A DNA stretch of 64,000 nt from Paenibacillus peoriae (GTDB taxonomy: Bacteria; Bacillota; Bacilli; Paenibacillales; Paenibacillaceae), in contig NZ_CP092831.1 in the NCBI RefSeq assembly GCF_022531965.1, positions 648,001 to 712,000 on the forward strand, given 5' to 3'. Position 1 is the first letter of the stretch. Each line of letters starts with the position of its first letter. The notes below the pieces were generated by a model that worked only from the letters and a program-made list of their open reading frames with translations, searched no databases and was not told the DNA's origin. The translations under genes were made by a program, and so were the position numbers. Shown one piece after another: positions 26,398 through 34,744 of this stretch.

Positions 26398-27186
26398 ATG
26401 GAGCGTTTGCTGCATCATCTGCGGAATCTGGGTTTTACGGAAATGGAAGCCAAGGTTATGGTCGAGCTTTCGAGGCAAAATGCGGCTTCCGGCTATGAAG
26501 TGGCTAAGCGTCTGGGTGCATCACGCTCCAACGTGTACGCGGCTTTACAGCGTTTGGCCGGGCAGGGATACCTCAGAACCAGTGCGGGAGAGCCTGTACG
26601 TTACAGCATGCTGCCACCGGCTGAATTAACCCGGATGATCGAAGGACAAATGCAGGAGTCTCTACGTGCAGTGGAGAAAGAAATGCCACGAACAGAACCA
26701 ACCAAGCCGACCTTTTATAATGCGGAAGGCGATCGGAAGGTACTGGAAAGTCTGACCCGTGAGTTGGAACGGGCAGAGCATGAGATTGTGTTGGACTTGT
26801 GGCGCGAGGAAGCCGAACTGCTGCGGACAGAGTTGGAGAAAGCCGAGAGTCGAGGTGTGCGTCTGCTCTGGTCCTGCGATAACGGAGAAAGCATGATGGG
26901 ACCGTGGTTACCGCTTAGGTCTGGTACAGACGGACAGGAACCAGCAGGGCGTAAGTTTTCTTTTGTTATTGATCGGCGTTGGTGCATGCTGGGGATGCGG
27001 GGAGAGAATTGCCCGACACAGGCGCTTATTACCGAGCATCCGGTAATGACAGGCCTGCTGCTTAATCATTTTGCTCAGGATCTTATTCTGTATGAGCTGG
27101 AGCATGATATGGGCAGAGAGCTGTCGACCCGGTATGGCTGGCGGTATGAAGGCATTATCGGCAAATATATGTCAGCTGGGGAATAG
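26398..27186 (+). CDS. TrmB-family transcriptional regulator
   Basis: An N-terminal winged helix typical of TrmB (LRNLGFTEMEAKVMVELSRQ...ASRSNVYAALQRLAGQGYL) is followed by a phospholipase-D-like effector domain (about 110-255, ERAEHEIVLDLWREEAELL). Family members are often sugar-responsive repressors. The target here is not evident; the upstream zinc-ribbon gene is 66 bases away. Confidence 0.88.
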   Translation: MERLLHHLRNLGFTEMEAKVMVELSRQNAASGYEVAKRLGASRSNVYAALQRLAGQGYLRTSAGEPVRYSMLPPAELTRMIEGQMQESLRAVEKEMPRTEPTKPTFYNAEGDRKVLESLTRELERAEHEIVLDLWREEAELLRTELEKAESRGVRLLWSCDNGESMMGPWLPLRSGTDGQEPAGRKFSFVIDRRWCMLGMRGENCPTQALITEHPVMTGLLLNHFAQDLILYELEHDMGRELSTRYGWRYEGIIGKYMSAGE

Positions 27187-27193
27187 CTAAAGA

Positions 27194-27826
27194 TTACCGG
27201 GTAGGAAGTTCCATCAGTGCCCGGCATATAGATGTAATATAGCCCGCCTTATGAGGCACGAATTGATCCGATGTGATCAGGCGGCGAGTTTTTTCTGGGT
27301 TCGGCCCTGACGTAATGCCTTGGGCTTCGATAAAGGGAATATAGCCTTCAAAAAGGGCCAGTGCTTGGTCAAGATCCGCTTCGTACAGTCCGGCTACTTC
27401 TTCTTGCTGGAGATGATAAGCTTCCAATGGCTGGTTCGATAGCAGTCCAAACACCGAGCTAACCTCCCGATCCCAAAAAGAGGTGCCCTGGGCGGTACCT
27501 TTGCTTTCATACCGAACGGTCATCAGCGGTGTTAATGAGGTAAAGGGAACATGAATGCCCAGTTCTTCCTCCAGCTCGCGAGCCGCCTGAGACATATCTT
27601 CGCCTGCCGTCAAATGACCGGCTGCTGTAATATCGTAGCATCCGGGGAAGGTATCCTTCGTATCCTGACGCTGTTGGAATAGCAAGCGACGGCCTGTAGA
27701 AGTGTCTCGTGCTAGCCAGCAGTGAAAGGTATGGTGCCAGTATCCCTTGGCATGTGCGTCTCGTCGGGAGGCTGTGCCAAGGGGGTTGTCTTCATCGTCG
27801 TAGATATCCAGAAGCTCGCTATTCAT
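27194..27826 (-). CDS. Nudix hydrolase (Idi/YfcD-like)
   Basis: A 210-residue protein with a complete Nudix box, GHLTAGEDMSQAARELEEEL followed by GI, matching GX5EX7REUXEEXGU. The N-terminus MNSELLDIYDDEDNPLGTASR, HAKGYWHHTFHCWLA and LLFQQRQDTKDTFPGCYDIT resemble isopentenyl-diphosphate-isomerase-like Nudix enzymes. The substrate is unknown. It converges on the TrmB gene with 7 bases between stops. Confidence 0.92.
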   Translation of the reverse strand: MNSELLDIYDDEDNPLGTASRRDAHAKGYWHHTFHCWLARDTSTGRRLLFQQRQDTKDTFPGCYDITAAGHLTAGEDMSQAARELEEELGIHVPFTSLTPLMTVRYESKGTAQGTSFWDREVSSVFGLLSNQPLEAYHLQQEEVAGLYEADLDQALALFEGYIPFIEAQGITSGPNPEKTRRLITSDQFVPHKAGYITSICRALMELPTR

Positions 27827-27998
27827 CGTGGTTCCTCCTATAGTAAGCAGAAATCAAAGGTCTACTTTACAGTATAACGTGTTTTCTGTCCTAACGATAT
27901 GAAGGCGGGTGTGGAATGTGGAGTGGCATTTGGGGTATGCTGGGAACATAAGGATTTGAAACATCACATAGATTTATGATTGAAAGGAGCGATTTTAC

Positions 27999-28292
27999 AT
28001 GGAATGTATAGTACATTTTCGAGTCATGCATCCGGAGGAACCCAAGGAACTTCGCGGGTTGATTATGCTGGAAAGCGGGGGCAAGCCGGGGATTGATCAA
28101 ATCACGGATATGTTCAAAAATATGGGCTATGATGTCCGCCCAGACAATCCGGAGGAATTGATTTTTAAACCAGTCGATGTCAGAGCCAATTATACATATA
28201 TCCGGGTTATTGAGCTGGATACGGGTGAGGAAGTCTACCAGGAAGATAGGGATTTGCGCGCGATTTTGGAAACTTTGCTGAATAAACGTTAA
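27999..28292 (+). CDS. Small conserved-looking hypothetical protein
   Basis: A 97-residue protein with a good ribosome site (GAAAGGAG, 9 bases before ATG). It has alternating beta-like and helical segments (MECIVHFRVMHPEEPKEL..., TYIRVIELDTGEEVYQED) and no membrane segment or Cys pair. I do not recognise the family. A sub-100-bp gap follows before the phosphatase gene, so co-transcription is possible. Confidence 0.7.
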   Translation: MECIVHFRVMHPEEPKELRGLIMLESGGKPGIDQITDMFKNMGYDVRPDNPEELIFKPVDVRANYTYIRVIELDTGEEVYQEDRDLRAILETLLNKR

Positions 28293-28367
28293 ACGTTAAA
28301 GACCAGGAGAACTAATCGATGAAATGAGATAAAGCGATCCTGTCGCCATTCATAGGAACGGAGAACA

Positions 28368-29072
28368 ATGATGAGATTGTATATTATCCGACACGCAGAC
28401 CCCGATTACCCCAACAACACCATAACGCCGGAGGGGCATTTGGAAGCCCAGGCACTAGCCAAGCGGCTTTCCAGTCACGGACTGGATCGAATTTATGCCT
28501 CTCCTTTGGGGAGGGCTTTGGATACGATGCGCTACACCGCCGACTCTCTGGGTATGACTCATGAAGTAGAACACTGGACGCAGGAGCTGGCTCTAAAGCT
28601 GGAGGAAACCCCATACGGCCGTCTTTCCCATTGGGATTTGCCTGGTGAAGTGATCCGTTCCGAGTTGCCCCTGCCGACTCATGACTCTTGGCAGGAGATT
28701 TCCTATTATCAGGGAACGCAAAGCCCTGAAACCTTCGAGCGGCTGAAGCTTCATTCCGATGAGTTCCTGAAACGGCAAGGCTTTGAGCGGGTGGAGGGCA
28801 GGTACCGGATTCTGAAGCACACTGAAGATCAGGTGGCGGTATTTTGTCATGGCGGCTTCGGGCTGACCTGGCTTGCTCATCTGTTGGAGTTGCCATTGGC
28901 CTTGGTCTGGTCCGGTTTTTGGATGCCGCCTAGCTCCGTAACCACGATCTTGTTTGATGAGCGCTCCCAAGAATGGGCAGTTCCCCGTTGCATCGGCTTC
29001 GGTGATGTTTCCCATCTGTACGCTGAGGGCTTGCCCGTTAGACCCCGTGGCATTATCACCAATTTCAACTAA
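28368..29072 (+). CDS. Histidine phosphatase (phosphoglycerate-mutase-like)
   Basis: A 234-residue protein with the catalytic start LYIIRHADPDYPNNTITPEG (RHG-type, here RHA), IYASPLGRALDTMRYTA, and the second His motif VAVFCHGGFGLTW. These match the branch 1 histidine phosphatases. The substrate is not predictable. The gene has two consecutive ATG codons; GGAG lies 4 and 7 bases upstream of them. Confidence 0.9.
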   Translation: MMRLYIIRHADPDYPNNTITPEGHLEAQALAKRLSSHGLDRIYASPLGRALDTMRYTADSLGMTHEVEHWTQELALKLEETPYGRLSHWDLPGEVIRSELPLPTHDSWQEISYYQGTQSPETFERLKLHSDEFLKRQGFERVEGRYRILKHTEDQVAVFCHGGFGLTWLAHLLELPLALVWSGFWMPPSSVTTILFDERSQEWAVPRCIGFGDVSHLYAEGLPVRPRGIITNFN

Positions 29073-29093
29073 TTGAATTTTCCATACATGCCA

Positions 29094-29129
29094 AAACGGC
29101 TTAAGACGATAGAGCGTCTTAAGCCGTTT
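29094..29129. terminator. Bidirectional terminator between phosphatase and mscL
   Basis: A perfect 15-bp stem, AAACGGCTTAAGACG/CGTCTTAAGCCGTTT, with a 6-base loop lies between convergent genes. Confidence 0.88.
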
Positions 29130-29154
29130 ATTGTAGTCATATAAGTGGGTTGAG

Positions 29155-29649
29155 TCAGCGTGCTTCCACGTACCCTTCCAGCTTGGAAGTGCAATGTGCG
29201 CAACGGGTAGCGGCTACAGGAATTTCGGATAGGCAATGTGGACATTCCTTGATCGTTTTTTCCTGAGGAGGTTTTTCTTCCTCTTTGCGTTTCAGCATGT
29301 TAATCCCTTTGACCAGCATGAACACACAGAAGGCCACGATCAGAAAGTCCAGCAGGACGTTAATGAACTGACCATAGGCGAGGACCGCGATCCCTGCTTC
29401 TTTGGCCTGTGCCAAAGTCTTGCGTGTACCGTCACCATTTAAAGGATCAGCAGCTTGTAAAGCTACATACAAATCTGGAAAATTCATACCTCCCAGAAGC
29501 TTACCAATCGGAGGCATAATAATATCGTTTACCACAGAAGTGACAATTTTGCCAAACGCTCCACCGATGATAACACCGACCGCGAGGTCAATCACGTTAC
29601 CCCGTACAGCGAATTCCTTAAATTCTTTTATAATACCTTTTCCGCTCAT
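29155..29649 (-). CDS. mscL: Large-conductance mechanosensitive channel with a zinc-ribbon tail
   Basis: It opens under membrane tension to release solutes. The N-terminus [21 protein letters not shown], then [21 protein letters not shown], is the conserved first helix and pore. A second transmembrane helix is [21 protein letters not shown]. At 164 residues it is about 30 longer than usual. The extra C-terminus is a four-Cys ribbon, [20 protein letters not shown] chose ATG 29649, ten bases after AAGAAGG; the in-frame GTG at 29661 overlaps that site. Confidence 0.95.
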   Translation of the reverse strand: MSGKGIIKEFKEFAVRGNVIDLAVGVIIGGAFGKIVTSVVNDIIMPPIGKLLGGMNFPDLYVALQAADPLNGDGTRKTLAQAKEAGIAVLAYGQFINVLLDFLIVAFCVFMLVKGINMLKRKEEEKPPQEKTIKECPHCLSEIPVAATRCAHCTSKLEGYVEAR

Positions 29650-29738
29650 GTGAGTGCTCACCTTCTTTGCATAAAATCATTTATCTATAATACATGCTAT
29701 GTCAATTGAGGGCAATTCCCAATTGATGTATTGCACTT

Positions 29739-29765
29739 TGTCACAAAATCACATGTTCATTTGTC
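29739..29765 (+). promoter_or_regulatory. Candidate ECF41 promoter (autoregulation)
   Basis: TGTCACA (29739-29745) and TGTC (29762-29765) are 16 bases apart, near the ECF41 pattern TGTCACA-N16-CGTC that I recall from the literature, with one mismatch in the -10 part. It lies 36 bases before the decarboxylase-like gene that precedes the ECF41 sigma gene. Confidence 0.7.
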
Positions 29766-29800
29766 TTCTATATGTAAACCAATAATGGAGGCGATGTATC

Positions 29801-30244
29801 GTGAGTTTAAGATTCAATCACAGAACAGTGAGTCCTAGTACGTTCAAGGCGATGATGGAGATGGAGAAATATATTTCCAGTCGTTTTACAGACAAAGTAT
29901 TGTACGAACTACTGAAAATTAGAGTATCCCAAATCAATGGATGTTCCTATTGTCTGGATATGCATGCGAAGGATCTGCTCAAGCTGGGGGATTATGCTGA
30001 CCACATTTTGCAGCTAGCCTTATGGCGGGAGGTTCCTTTGTTCACGGAAAAAGAACGTGTTATGCTTGAATTAGCCGAAGCGGTTACTCGTATCTCAGAA
30101 CAAGGGGTACCTACAGATTTGTATAATCGGGTCAGAGAGCATTTTACCGAGGAAGAATACGTAGATTTGATAACCGCAGTTAACGTGATTAACAGTTGGA
30201 ACCGGATTGCAATTGCAACGGGCATGTATCCGGGCATTCTTTAA
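29801..30244 (+). CDS. Carboxymuconolactone decarboxylase/AhpD-family protein
   Basis: A 147-residue protein with the AhpD-type redox motif NGCSYCLDMHAKDLL (C48, C51, H55), suggesting peroxidase-like thiol chemistry. It starts at GTG with GGAGG upstream. It lies 18 bases before the ECF41 sigma factor, the standard partnership for that sigma group. Confidence 0.93.
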   Translation: MSLRFNHRTVSPSTFKAMMEMEKYISSRFTDKVLYELLKIRVSQINGCSYCLDMHAKDLLKLGDYADHILQLALWREVPLFTEKERVMLELAEAVTRISEQGVPTDLYNRVREHFTEEEYVDLITAVNVINSWNRIAIATGMYPGIL

Positions 30245-30262
30245 TGAACAGGGGGCTATGCT

Positions 30263-31216
30263 TTGTCTGGCAAAGAACATAGAATTGAACAAGAATCGGT
30301 GGATGTAAGTCTGGAAGAGCTGTATCAGAAATATCGCAAATATTCTTTTGCCATTGCTTATCGCATGCTTGGAACGGTTACAGATGCCGAGGATGTCGTT
30401 CAAGACTGCTTTGTCGAGCTGAAGGATAAGCCCCTGGATAATATACACAATCCCAAAGCCTATGTGGCCAAAATGACGATGAATCGGTGCCTGAATCTAC
30501 TGAACTCTGCACGTAAGCAAAGAGAGACATATGTAGGACAGTGGCTGCCGGAGCCGTTGGGTGAAAGCGCAGATCTCCCTGCGGATTGGTTAGAGCGTAA
30601 AGATATGATATCTTACGCTTTTCTGGTTTTGCTGGAGCAGCTAAAGCCGATAGAGCGGGCTGTTTTTGTGCTGAGGGAAGCTTTTCAATATGATTACAAA
30701 GATATTGCGGAATTGCTGGGGAAGACGGAGAGCAACTGTCGTCAGTTGTTCAGTCGCTCCCGTCGTATTCTATCTTCCGGAGAATCTGCTCTTGAGGCTC
30801 AGTCCAGTCGCAATGTGAATAACTCATCCCGAATAAAACTACTAGAACGTTTTACAACAGCTTTTCTTGCCTACGATGTGACTGCTATGCTGGAACTACT
30901 GGCTGAACAACCTGTATTTGTGTCAGATGGCGGAGGTAATGTGCATACGGTGATGAGGCCGATGGTTGTACGCAAAGGTGTTCTTGCCCTGTTGACTTCT
31001 CGTCGGGTATTAACCGTTTTACGAGAAAGAGATGTGTGCCATACCGTCATCAATGGCGAGGTCCAGCTGGCATTTCTGGAAGACGGAAAAGTGAGAGAAA
31101 CCCTATGTCTCATACTGACACCGGACGGGGAGCATATTCAGAATTTTTATTTAATGGTTAATCCAGATAAGCTGGGACACATCCATATAGACGAGGATTT
31201 TGCAAAAATCCCATAA
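30263..31216 (+). CDS. ECF41-type RNA polymerase sigma factor with SnoaL-like C-domain (SigJ-like)
   Basis: Sigma-2 (about 17-85, YRMLGTVTDAEDVVQDCFVEL) and sigma-4 (about 125-185, AFQYDYKDIAELLGKTESNCRQ) are joined to a C-terminal SnoaL-like domain that regulates activity in this group. Three ECF41 landmarks are present: WLPEPLG, SDGGG and NPDKL. No separate anti-sigma gene is seen, as expected. The start is TTG 30263, seven bases after GGGGG; the ATG at 30258 is out of frame. It is probably transcribed from the ECF41-like promoter at 29739. Confidence 0.95.
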   Translation: MSGKEHRIEQESVDVSLEELYQKYRKYSFAIAYRMLGTVTDAEDVVQDCFVELKDKPLDNIHNPKAYVAKMTMNRCLNLLNSARKQRETYVGQWLPEPLGESADLPADWLERKDMISYAFLVLLEQLKPIERAVFVLREAFQYDYKDIAELLGKTESNCRQLFSRSRRILSSGESALEAQSSRNVNNSSRIKLLERFTTAFLAYDVTAMLELLAEQPVFVSDGGGNVHTVMRPMVVRKGVLALLTSRRVLTVLRERDVCHTVINGEVQLAFLEDGKVRETLCLILTPDGEHIQNFYLMVNPDKLGHIHIDEDFAKIP

Positions 31217-31356
31217 GCGACTTCCAATGAATAAGATATAGATCGAAATGGTTTAGTTCGTCTATATCTTGCACTCCGGAGCGACTGGAATCGAATTTTT
31301 CAAAATCCTGATAGGACAGAAGAAGCTAGTGTAAAAAAATGAACTGCCCAAACATA

Positions 31357-31394
31357 AAAAACCTTGATTCCTTGCTTAGGATCAAGGTTTTTTG
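31357..31394. terminator. Bidirectional terminator between the sigma gene and DUF4870 gene
   Basis: AAAACCTTGAT pairs with ATCAAGGTTTT, with A and T runs on both sides. Confidence 0.85.
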
Positions 31395-31400
31395 CTGTTT

Positions 31401-31739
31401 TCATAACTGCCGGGCTTGATGAAGAGCCAGATCGCCTATCCAGGGAAGCTTGAGCCACTTTCCTTGTCCCGCACGAATTAACAAGATAATCCACAAGGCA
31501 AGGCCTGCCAGCGTTAGCAGGGAAGCGAAGAAAGGACCGAGTAGGGGGATGAATCCTACCAGCACATGTCCGATCATGAGGGCTACAAAAAGAAGTATGG
31601 ATTGCAGTGCGTGAAATAATACGAATCGGCTTTTCTTTTCCAGCATGACAAAGGCCAGCGCGCCAATAAAGGCGAACAAATAGCACAGGACAGCTGCTAT
31701 ATTTTCATCCAATCCTGTGGAAGACTTATAGACTGACAT
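31401..31739 (-). CDS. DUF4870-type small membrane protein
   Basis: A 112-residue protein with about three membrane segments (NIAAVLCYLFAFIGALAFVML, ILLFVALMIGHVLVGFIPL, LLTLAGLALWIILLIRA) and the family pattern of an N-terminal Glu/Asn-rich stretch before helix 1. The function is unknown. AAAGGAGG lies 11 bases before ATG 31739; an in-frame ATG at 31748 is too close to that site. Confidence 0.8.
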   Translation of the reverse strand: MSVYKSSTGLDENIAAVLCYLFAFIGALAFVMLEKKSRFVLFHALQSILLFVALMIGHVLVGFIPLLGPFFASLLTLAGLALWIILLIRAGQGKWLKLPWIGDLALHQARQL

Positions 31740-31821
31740 GTCAGGCATATCCTCCTTTATAAAAAGATTCAAGCTAAGTCTCCGTACTATACAAGCTATG
31801 AGGACAGGATTGAAGGATATG

Positions 31822-31840
31822 CCCGATCTCGGTAAAAAAA
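31822..31840 (+). repeat. 19-bp direct repeat, left copy
   Basis: CCCGATCTCGGTAAAAAAA here is identical to 32958-32976. The two copies flank the MOSC gene and about 270 bp of sequence unlike either neighbour. Confidence 0.9.
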
Positions 31841-31998
31841 ATGGCTCTACACAAAGGATAAGCGGTCAAGCGAGTGGATATACTCGAATTTGGCGATAAC
31901 CTTTGGACTGCGCTTCTGTCGCATCGCCCACAAGCTTCGCAGATTCGATGTTCGACTGTAGCCAGACGAGCTTGCAGACTCATTGAACCACTTCCACC

Positions 31999-32682
31999 TT
32001 ACGAATTGCCTGATAGTCTTTCCCGAGAATCCGTTTCGGTTCCCGCCAAACGTTTTAGAAACGTATTTCTCCAGTTTAAGGACAATTCTTCAACTTCAAG
32101 AATTTGCTTAATACCCTCGATATGATTCTTCTCTTGATGCATAATTCGATTGGCAAATGAAACCGTAATTGCTTTCGGATGGCGATGAAGGAGGGATAGT
32201 CCGTCGGCTTTAGAGGCAACTCCCTCCTCCAAAACGCGGAAGTAGAATCCCGTGTGGCCTGTTTGCTGTACCTTCAAGGGCATGTCCGGTACGCCGTACT
32301 TGATGGACAACTTGTAGCAAGGCTGTCTCGGTTGGCTAACTTGAACGATAGCTTTGCCAAGCTTAAAGACGTCTCCAATGCAAACGTCGGATTCTAGCAA
32401 ACCCTTTATCGTTAAATTTTCCCCGAACGCGCCGTAATCGAGCGGTCTCCGCAATTCATTTTCCCAGAACGGATAGTGCTCGTAGGGATAGACGCATACA
32501 GCTTTCTCTTTACCCCCGTGATGAACTAGATCGCCCTGCCCATCCCCTTCGAAGTTTAGATAAGATAAATACAAATATTCATCTGTGGCCGACTTGAATA
32601 TCCCCGTAGAAACGTTCTTCTGATTAAACTGGATCTGCTTGGGCATGCCGACATTAAGTGAAAGGATTTTAATAGATGCCAT
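31999..32682 (-). CDS. MOSC-domain protein (YiiM-like)
   Basis: A 227-residue protein with the MOSC core: GDGQGDLVHHGGKEKAVCVYP, FGENLTIKGLLESDVCIGD, and conserved Cys in QPRQPCYKLSIKYG. A helical C-terminal domain follows. YiiM-type members bind molybdenum cofactor and reduce N-hydroxylated compounds. I chose ATG 32682 (MASIKILSLNVGMPK), 8 bases after AGTAGGGG. It sits alone between two 19-bp direct repeats, so it may have been acquired. Confidence 0.9.
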   Translation of the reverse strand: MASIKILSLNVGMPKQIQFNQKNVSTGIFKSATDEYLYLSYLNFEGDGQGDLVHHGGKEKAVCVYPYEHYPFWENELRRPLDYGAFGENLTIKGLLESDVCIGDVFKLGKAIVQVSQPRQPCYKLSIKYGVPDMPLKVQQTGHTGFYFRVLEEGVASKADGLSLLHRHPKAITVSFANRIMHQEKNHIEGIKQILEVEELSLNWRNTFLKRLAGTETDSRERLSGNS

Positions 32683-32957
32683 TCGGATCACCCCTACTCC
32701 AAATTTTGGTCAACGAGTTTTGCTAGATGCTTCTATATACCGCGTTCCTGCATATGTTCGCCCGCCTGAAGCGAGAATTTCTATGATGACTACGCCTTAT
32801 TACATTTCGGTAATTCCTCTTTTGACTCTGTTCGTCCTCGTTTCCATTTTACACTCCTCTATGCGCTATTTGCGAATTTTCGATGAGTCTCCGTTAATGG
32901 GATAGAGTCCTTTTTGGGCAACTCATCGTTCCGGGAGCGATTTTTCGTTCGAACATA

Positions 32958-32976
32958 CCCGATCTCGGTAAAAAAA
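32958..32976 (+). repeat. 19-bp direct repeat, right copy
   Basis: Identical to 31822-31840; the copies lie 1136 bp apart. The 266-bp stretch between this copy and the MOSC start has no gene I can support. Confidence 0.9.
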
Positions 32977-33005
32977 TGAATTAGAGAATGTGTATAAAAA
33001 TACGA

Positions 33006-33040
33006 AAAAGGCTGAACGAAAAGAATTCGTTCAGCCTTTT
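33006..33040. terminator. Strong hairpin terminator
   Basis: A 15-bp perfect stem, AAAAGGCTGAACGAA/TTCGTTCAGCCTTTT, with a 5-base loop. It would stop the minus-strand transcript of the 33.2-35.8 kb genes after passing the DnaA-box region. Confidence 0.85.
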
Positions 33041-33046
33041 AAACGG

Positions 33047-33226
33047 TTATGCACATGTTTTGCACATGTTGTATACACTTTATCCACCACATATTAATGT
33101 TTATCCACAGAAATAACATTATTTATGCACAAGTTGTGCACAATCTGTAGATAATATTACGATAATTTATACTTTGCACACAGTTTGTCCACAAACTATC
33201 AACATATTGGGTGTAATTGTGGATAT
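33047..33226. other. DnaA-box cluster
   Basis: There are three perfect TTATNCACA boxes, at 33047-33055, 33101-33109 and 33123-33131. Single-mismatch boxes are at 33058 (TTTTGCACA), 33080 (TTATCCACC), 33134 (TTGTGCACA), 33185 (TTGTCCACA) and, inverted, 33218 (TGTGGATAT). All lie in 180 AT-rich bases between a terminator and the 3' end of a small gene. No dnaA, dnaN or plasmid replication gene is near, so this resembles the DnaA-binding clusters known outside oriC in B. subtilis rather than an origin. Confidence 0.75.
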
Positions 33227-33236
33227 ACTTTCGTAA

Positions 33237-33518
33237 TTATCGGTCACCAGTTTTTAAATGGCGGCGTGGATGTGTGATTTTACCCATTTTATTCTTGTCA
33301 TCCTCTTTGGGGATAAGTCGTTCATCGGTACGTCCCTCGTGATGGTTATCAAAGGCATATTCGGTCATTTTCCACTCGGAAGTACCCAAAACTACATCAG
33401 CGGGAAAATGCTGGCCTCTGTGCAAATGCTGCTCATGTCCATCCTCATCAATATAAACACCGTCCACTTCTACCTTATCACCCGTTAGTGGGAGTAAATC
33501 CTTTCCTTTGCGTTCCAT
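33237..33518 (-). CDS. Small hydrophilic hypothetical protein (YjzC-like pattern)
   Basis: A 93-residue protein. DGVYIDEDGHEQHLHRGQHF then P, followed by GTSEWKMTEYAFD, recalls the Gly-x-Tyr...Gly-x-x-Phe-Pro pattern of YjzC-type proteins. That resemblance is by eye only. It has a clear ribosome site (GGAGGGG, 8 bases before ATG). No membrane segment is present. Confidence 0.7.
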   Translation of the reverse strand: MERKGKDLLPLTGDKVEVDGVYIDEDGHEQHLHRGQHFPADVVLGTSEWKMTEYAFDNHHEGRTDERLIPKEDDKNKMGKITHPRRHLKTGDR

Positions 33519-33548
33519 TGGTATCCCCTCCGTCTGGCTTATTCTCCG

Positions 33549-34700
33549 TTAATTTGTCCGGACGGAGGTTCTTTTATCCACAAGCTGATGCAAAATATCC
33601 TCGGCAATTTGGTCTGCGGGATGAGGTTTGCGAAGTAGCTTAATCGCCTGCGTCATCTCTCCAGCAAGAGAGGGGATGGAAATCAGGTCGAGACAATGCT
33701 GAATCAGCTCCTCCGTAGTGCGAGCAATCCGAGCAGCTCCTTTTTGCTGCAAATATAGAGCATTATTTAGCTCCTGACCGGGTACGGGCTTGAACACAAG
33801 AATAGGCAAACCGGATGCAATGCTTTCTGAGAGTGTAATGCCGCCCGGCTTCGTAATCACCAGATTGCTCGCACGCATAAGTGCTGGAACAAAGTCCACG
33901 AATCCATAGGTGTAAATGTCCGGGTAGTCTGCATACAGCGCATCCAATTCTGCCTTCAGTTGCTGGTTACGACCGCAGACGATGAGTAGCCGCAACTGAG
34001 GAAGCTGGCTTAATTGCTGACAGATATCCATTATGCCGGATAGCACACCATAGGCGCCAGCCATAATGAGTAGCGTAGTAGTCTCAGCCTGTAGGGGTGG
34101 GATTAGCTGTTCTTGAACAGGCGCTTCGTCGGCAGACATGTTATAAAAAGAAGCGTGGATCGGAATGCCCGTCGCGGCAATGCGTTCGATCGGTATTCCC
34201 CGCTGGGCAGCTTCCTGCTGCATATCCTCAGTGGCTACATAGTAGCGGTCAATATCGGGATGCAGCCAGCGCCCATGCAGATCGAAATCCGTAACCACGT
34301 TGACAATCGGCAAATGCATTCCCATTTTGCGACGTAACGCCGGAAGCGCGAGCTGCGGGAATGTATGTACTACGAGGTCGGGCAACTCCTTTTTCAGTGT
34401 GAGCGTAAGTTGACGCATTCCGAATGAATGCAACACATGGCCGAAGGCCGATGTAGCCTGCATACCGCGCGTGATGTTATAGACCCATCCGTAAAGCTGT
34501 GGAATGGTTTTGAAGCTTTGCATATATACAAATTTGGTCAGACTGTTCAACCAGGGATGAGATTCAGCCATTAGGTCAAGTAGTCGTACCTCGCAGTGTC
34601 CGAGTCTTCGCAAACTGTCCTTAATTGCCCGGGCGGCCTGTACATGGCCTTCCCCGTAACTGGCGTACAATATTAGAATTTTTGGTGGTAAGACTTCCAT
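33549..34700 (-). CDS. Processive diacylglycerol glycosyltransferase, UgtP/MGDG-synthase-like
   Basis: It adds glucose (or galactose) to diacylglycerol at the membrane to make glycolipid. The N-terminal MGDG-synthase domain starts KILILYASYGEGHVQAARAIKD. The C-terminal GT28 domain has LLIMAGAYGVLSGIMDICQQL and the donor-sugar motif NLVITKPGGITLSESIASGLP. At 383 residues the length is normal. It lies 44 bases downstream of a serine-hydrolase gene on the same strand. Confidence 0.93.
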   Translation of the reverse strand: MEVLPPKILILYASYGEGHVQAARAIKDSLRRLGHCEVRLLDLMAESHPWLNSLTKFVYMQSFKTIPQLYGWVYNITRGMQATSAFGHVLHSFGMRQLTLTLKKELPDLVVHTFPQLALPALRRKMGMHLPIVNVVTDFDLHGRWLHPDIDRYYVATEDMQQEAAQRGIPIERIAATGIPIHASFYNMSADEAPVQEQLIPPLQAETTTLLIMAGAYGVLSGIMDICQQLSQLPQLRLLIVCGRNQQLKAELDALYADYPDIYTYGFVDFVPALMRASNLVITKPGGITLSESIASGLPILVFKPVPGQELNNALYLQQKGAARIARTTEELIQHCLDLISIPSLAGEMTQAIKLLRKPHPADQIAEDILHQLVDKRTSVRTN

Positions 34701-34744
34701 GATTGTTTAGCCCCCTATATTCAATAAGCACATTGAAGCTCATT

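Noticed and set aside
33047..33226. DnaA boxes as a plasmid or chromosomal origin
   Set aside because: No dnaA, dnaN, rep or par gene is near, and the neighbours are ordinary chromosomal genes; a non-origin DnaA cluster is the simpler reading.
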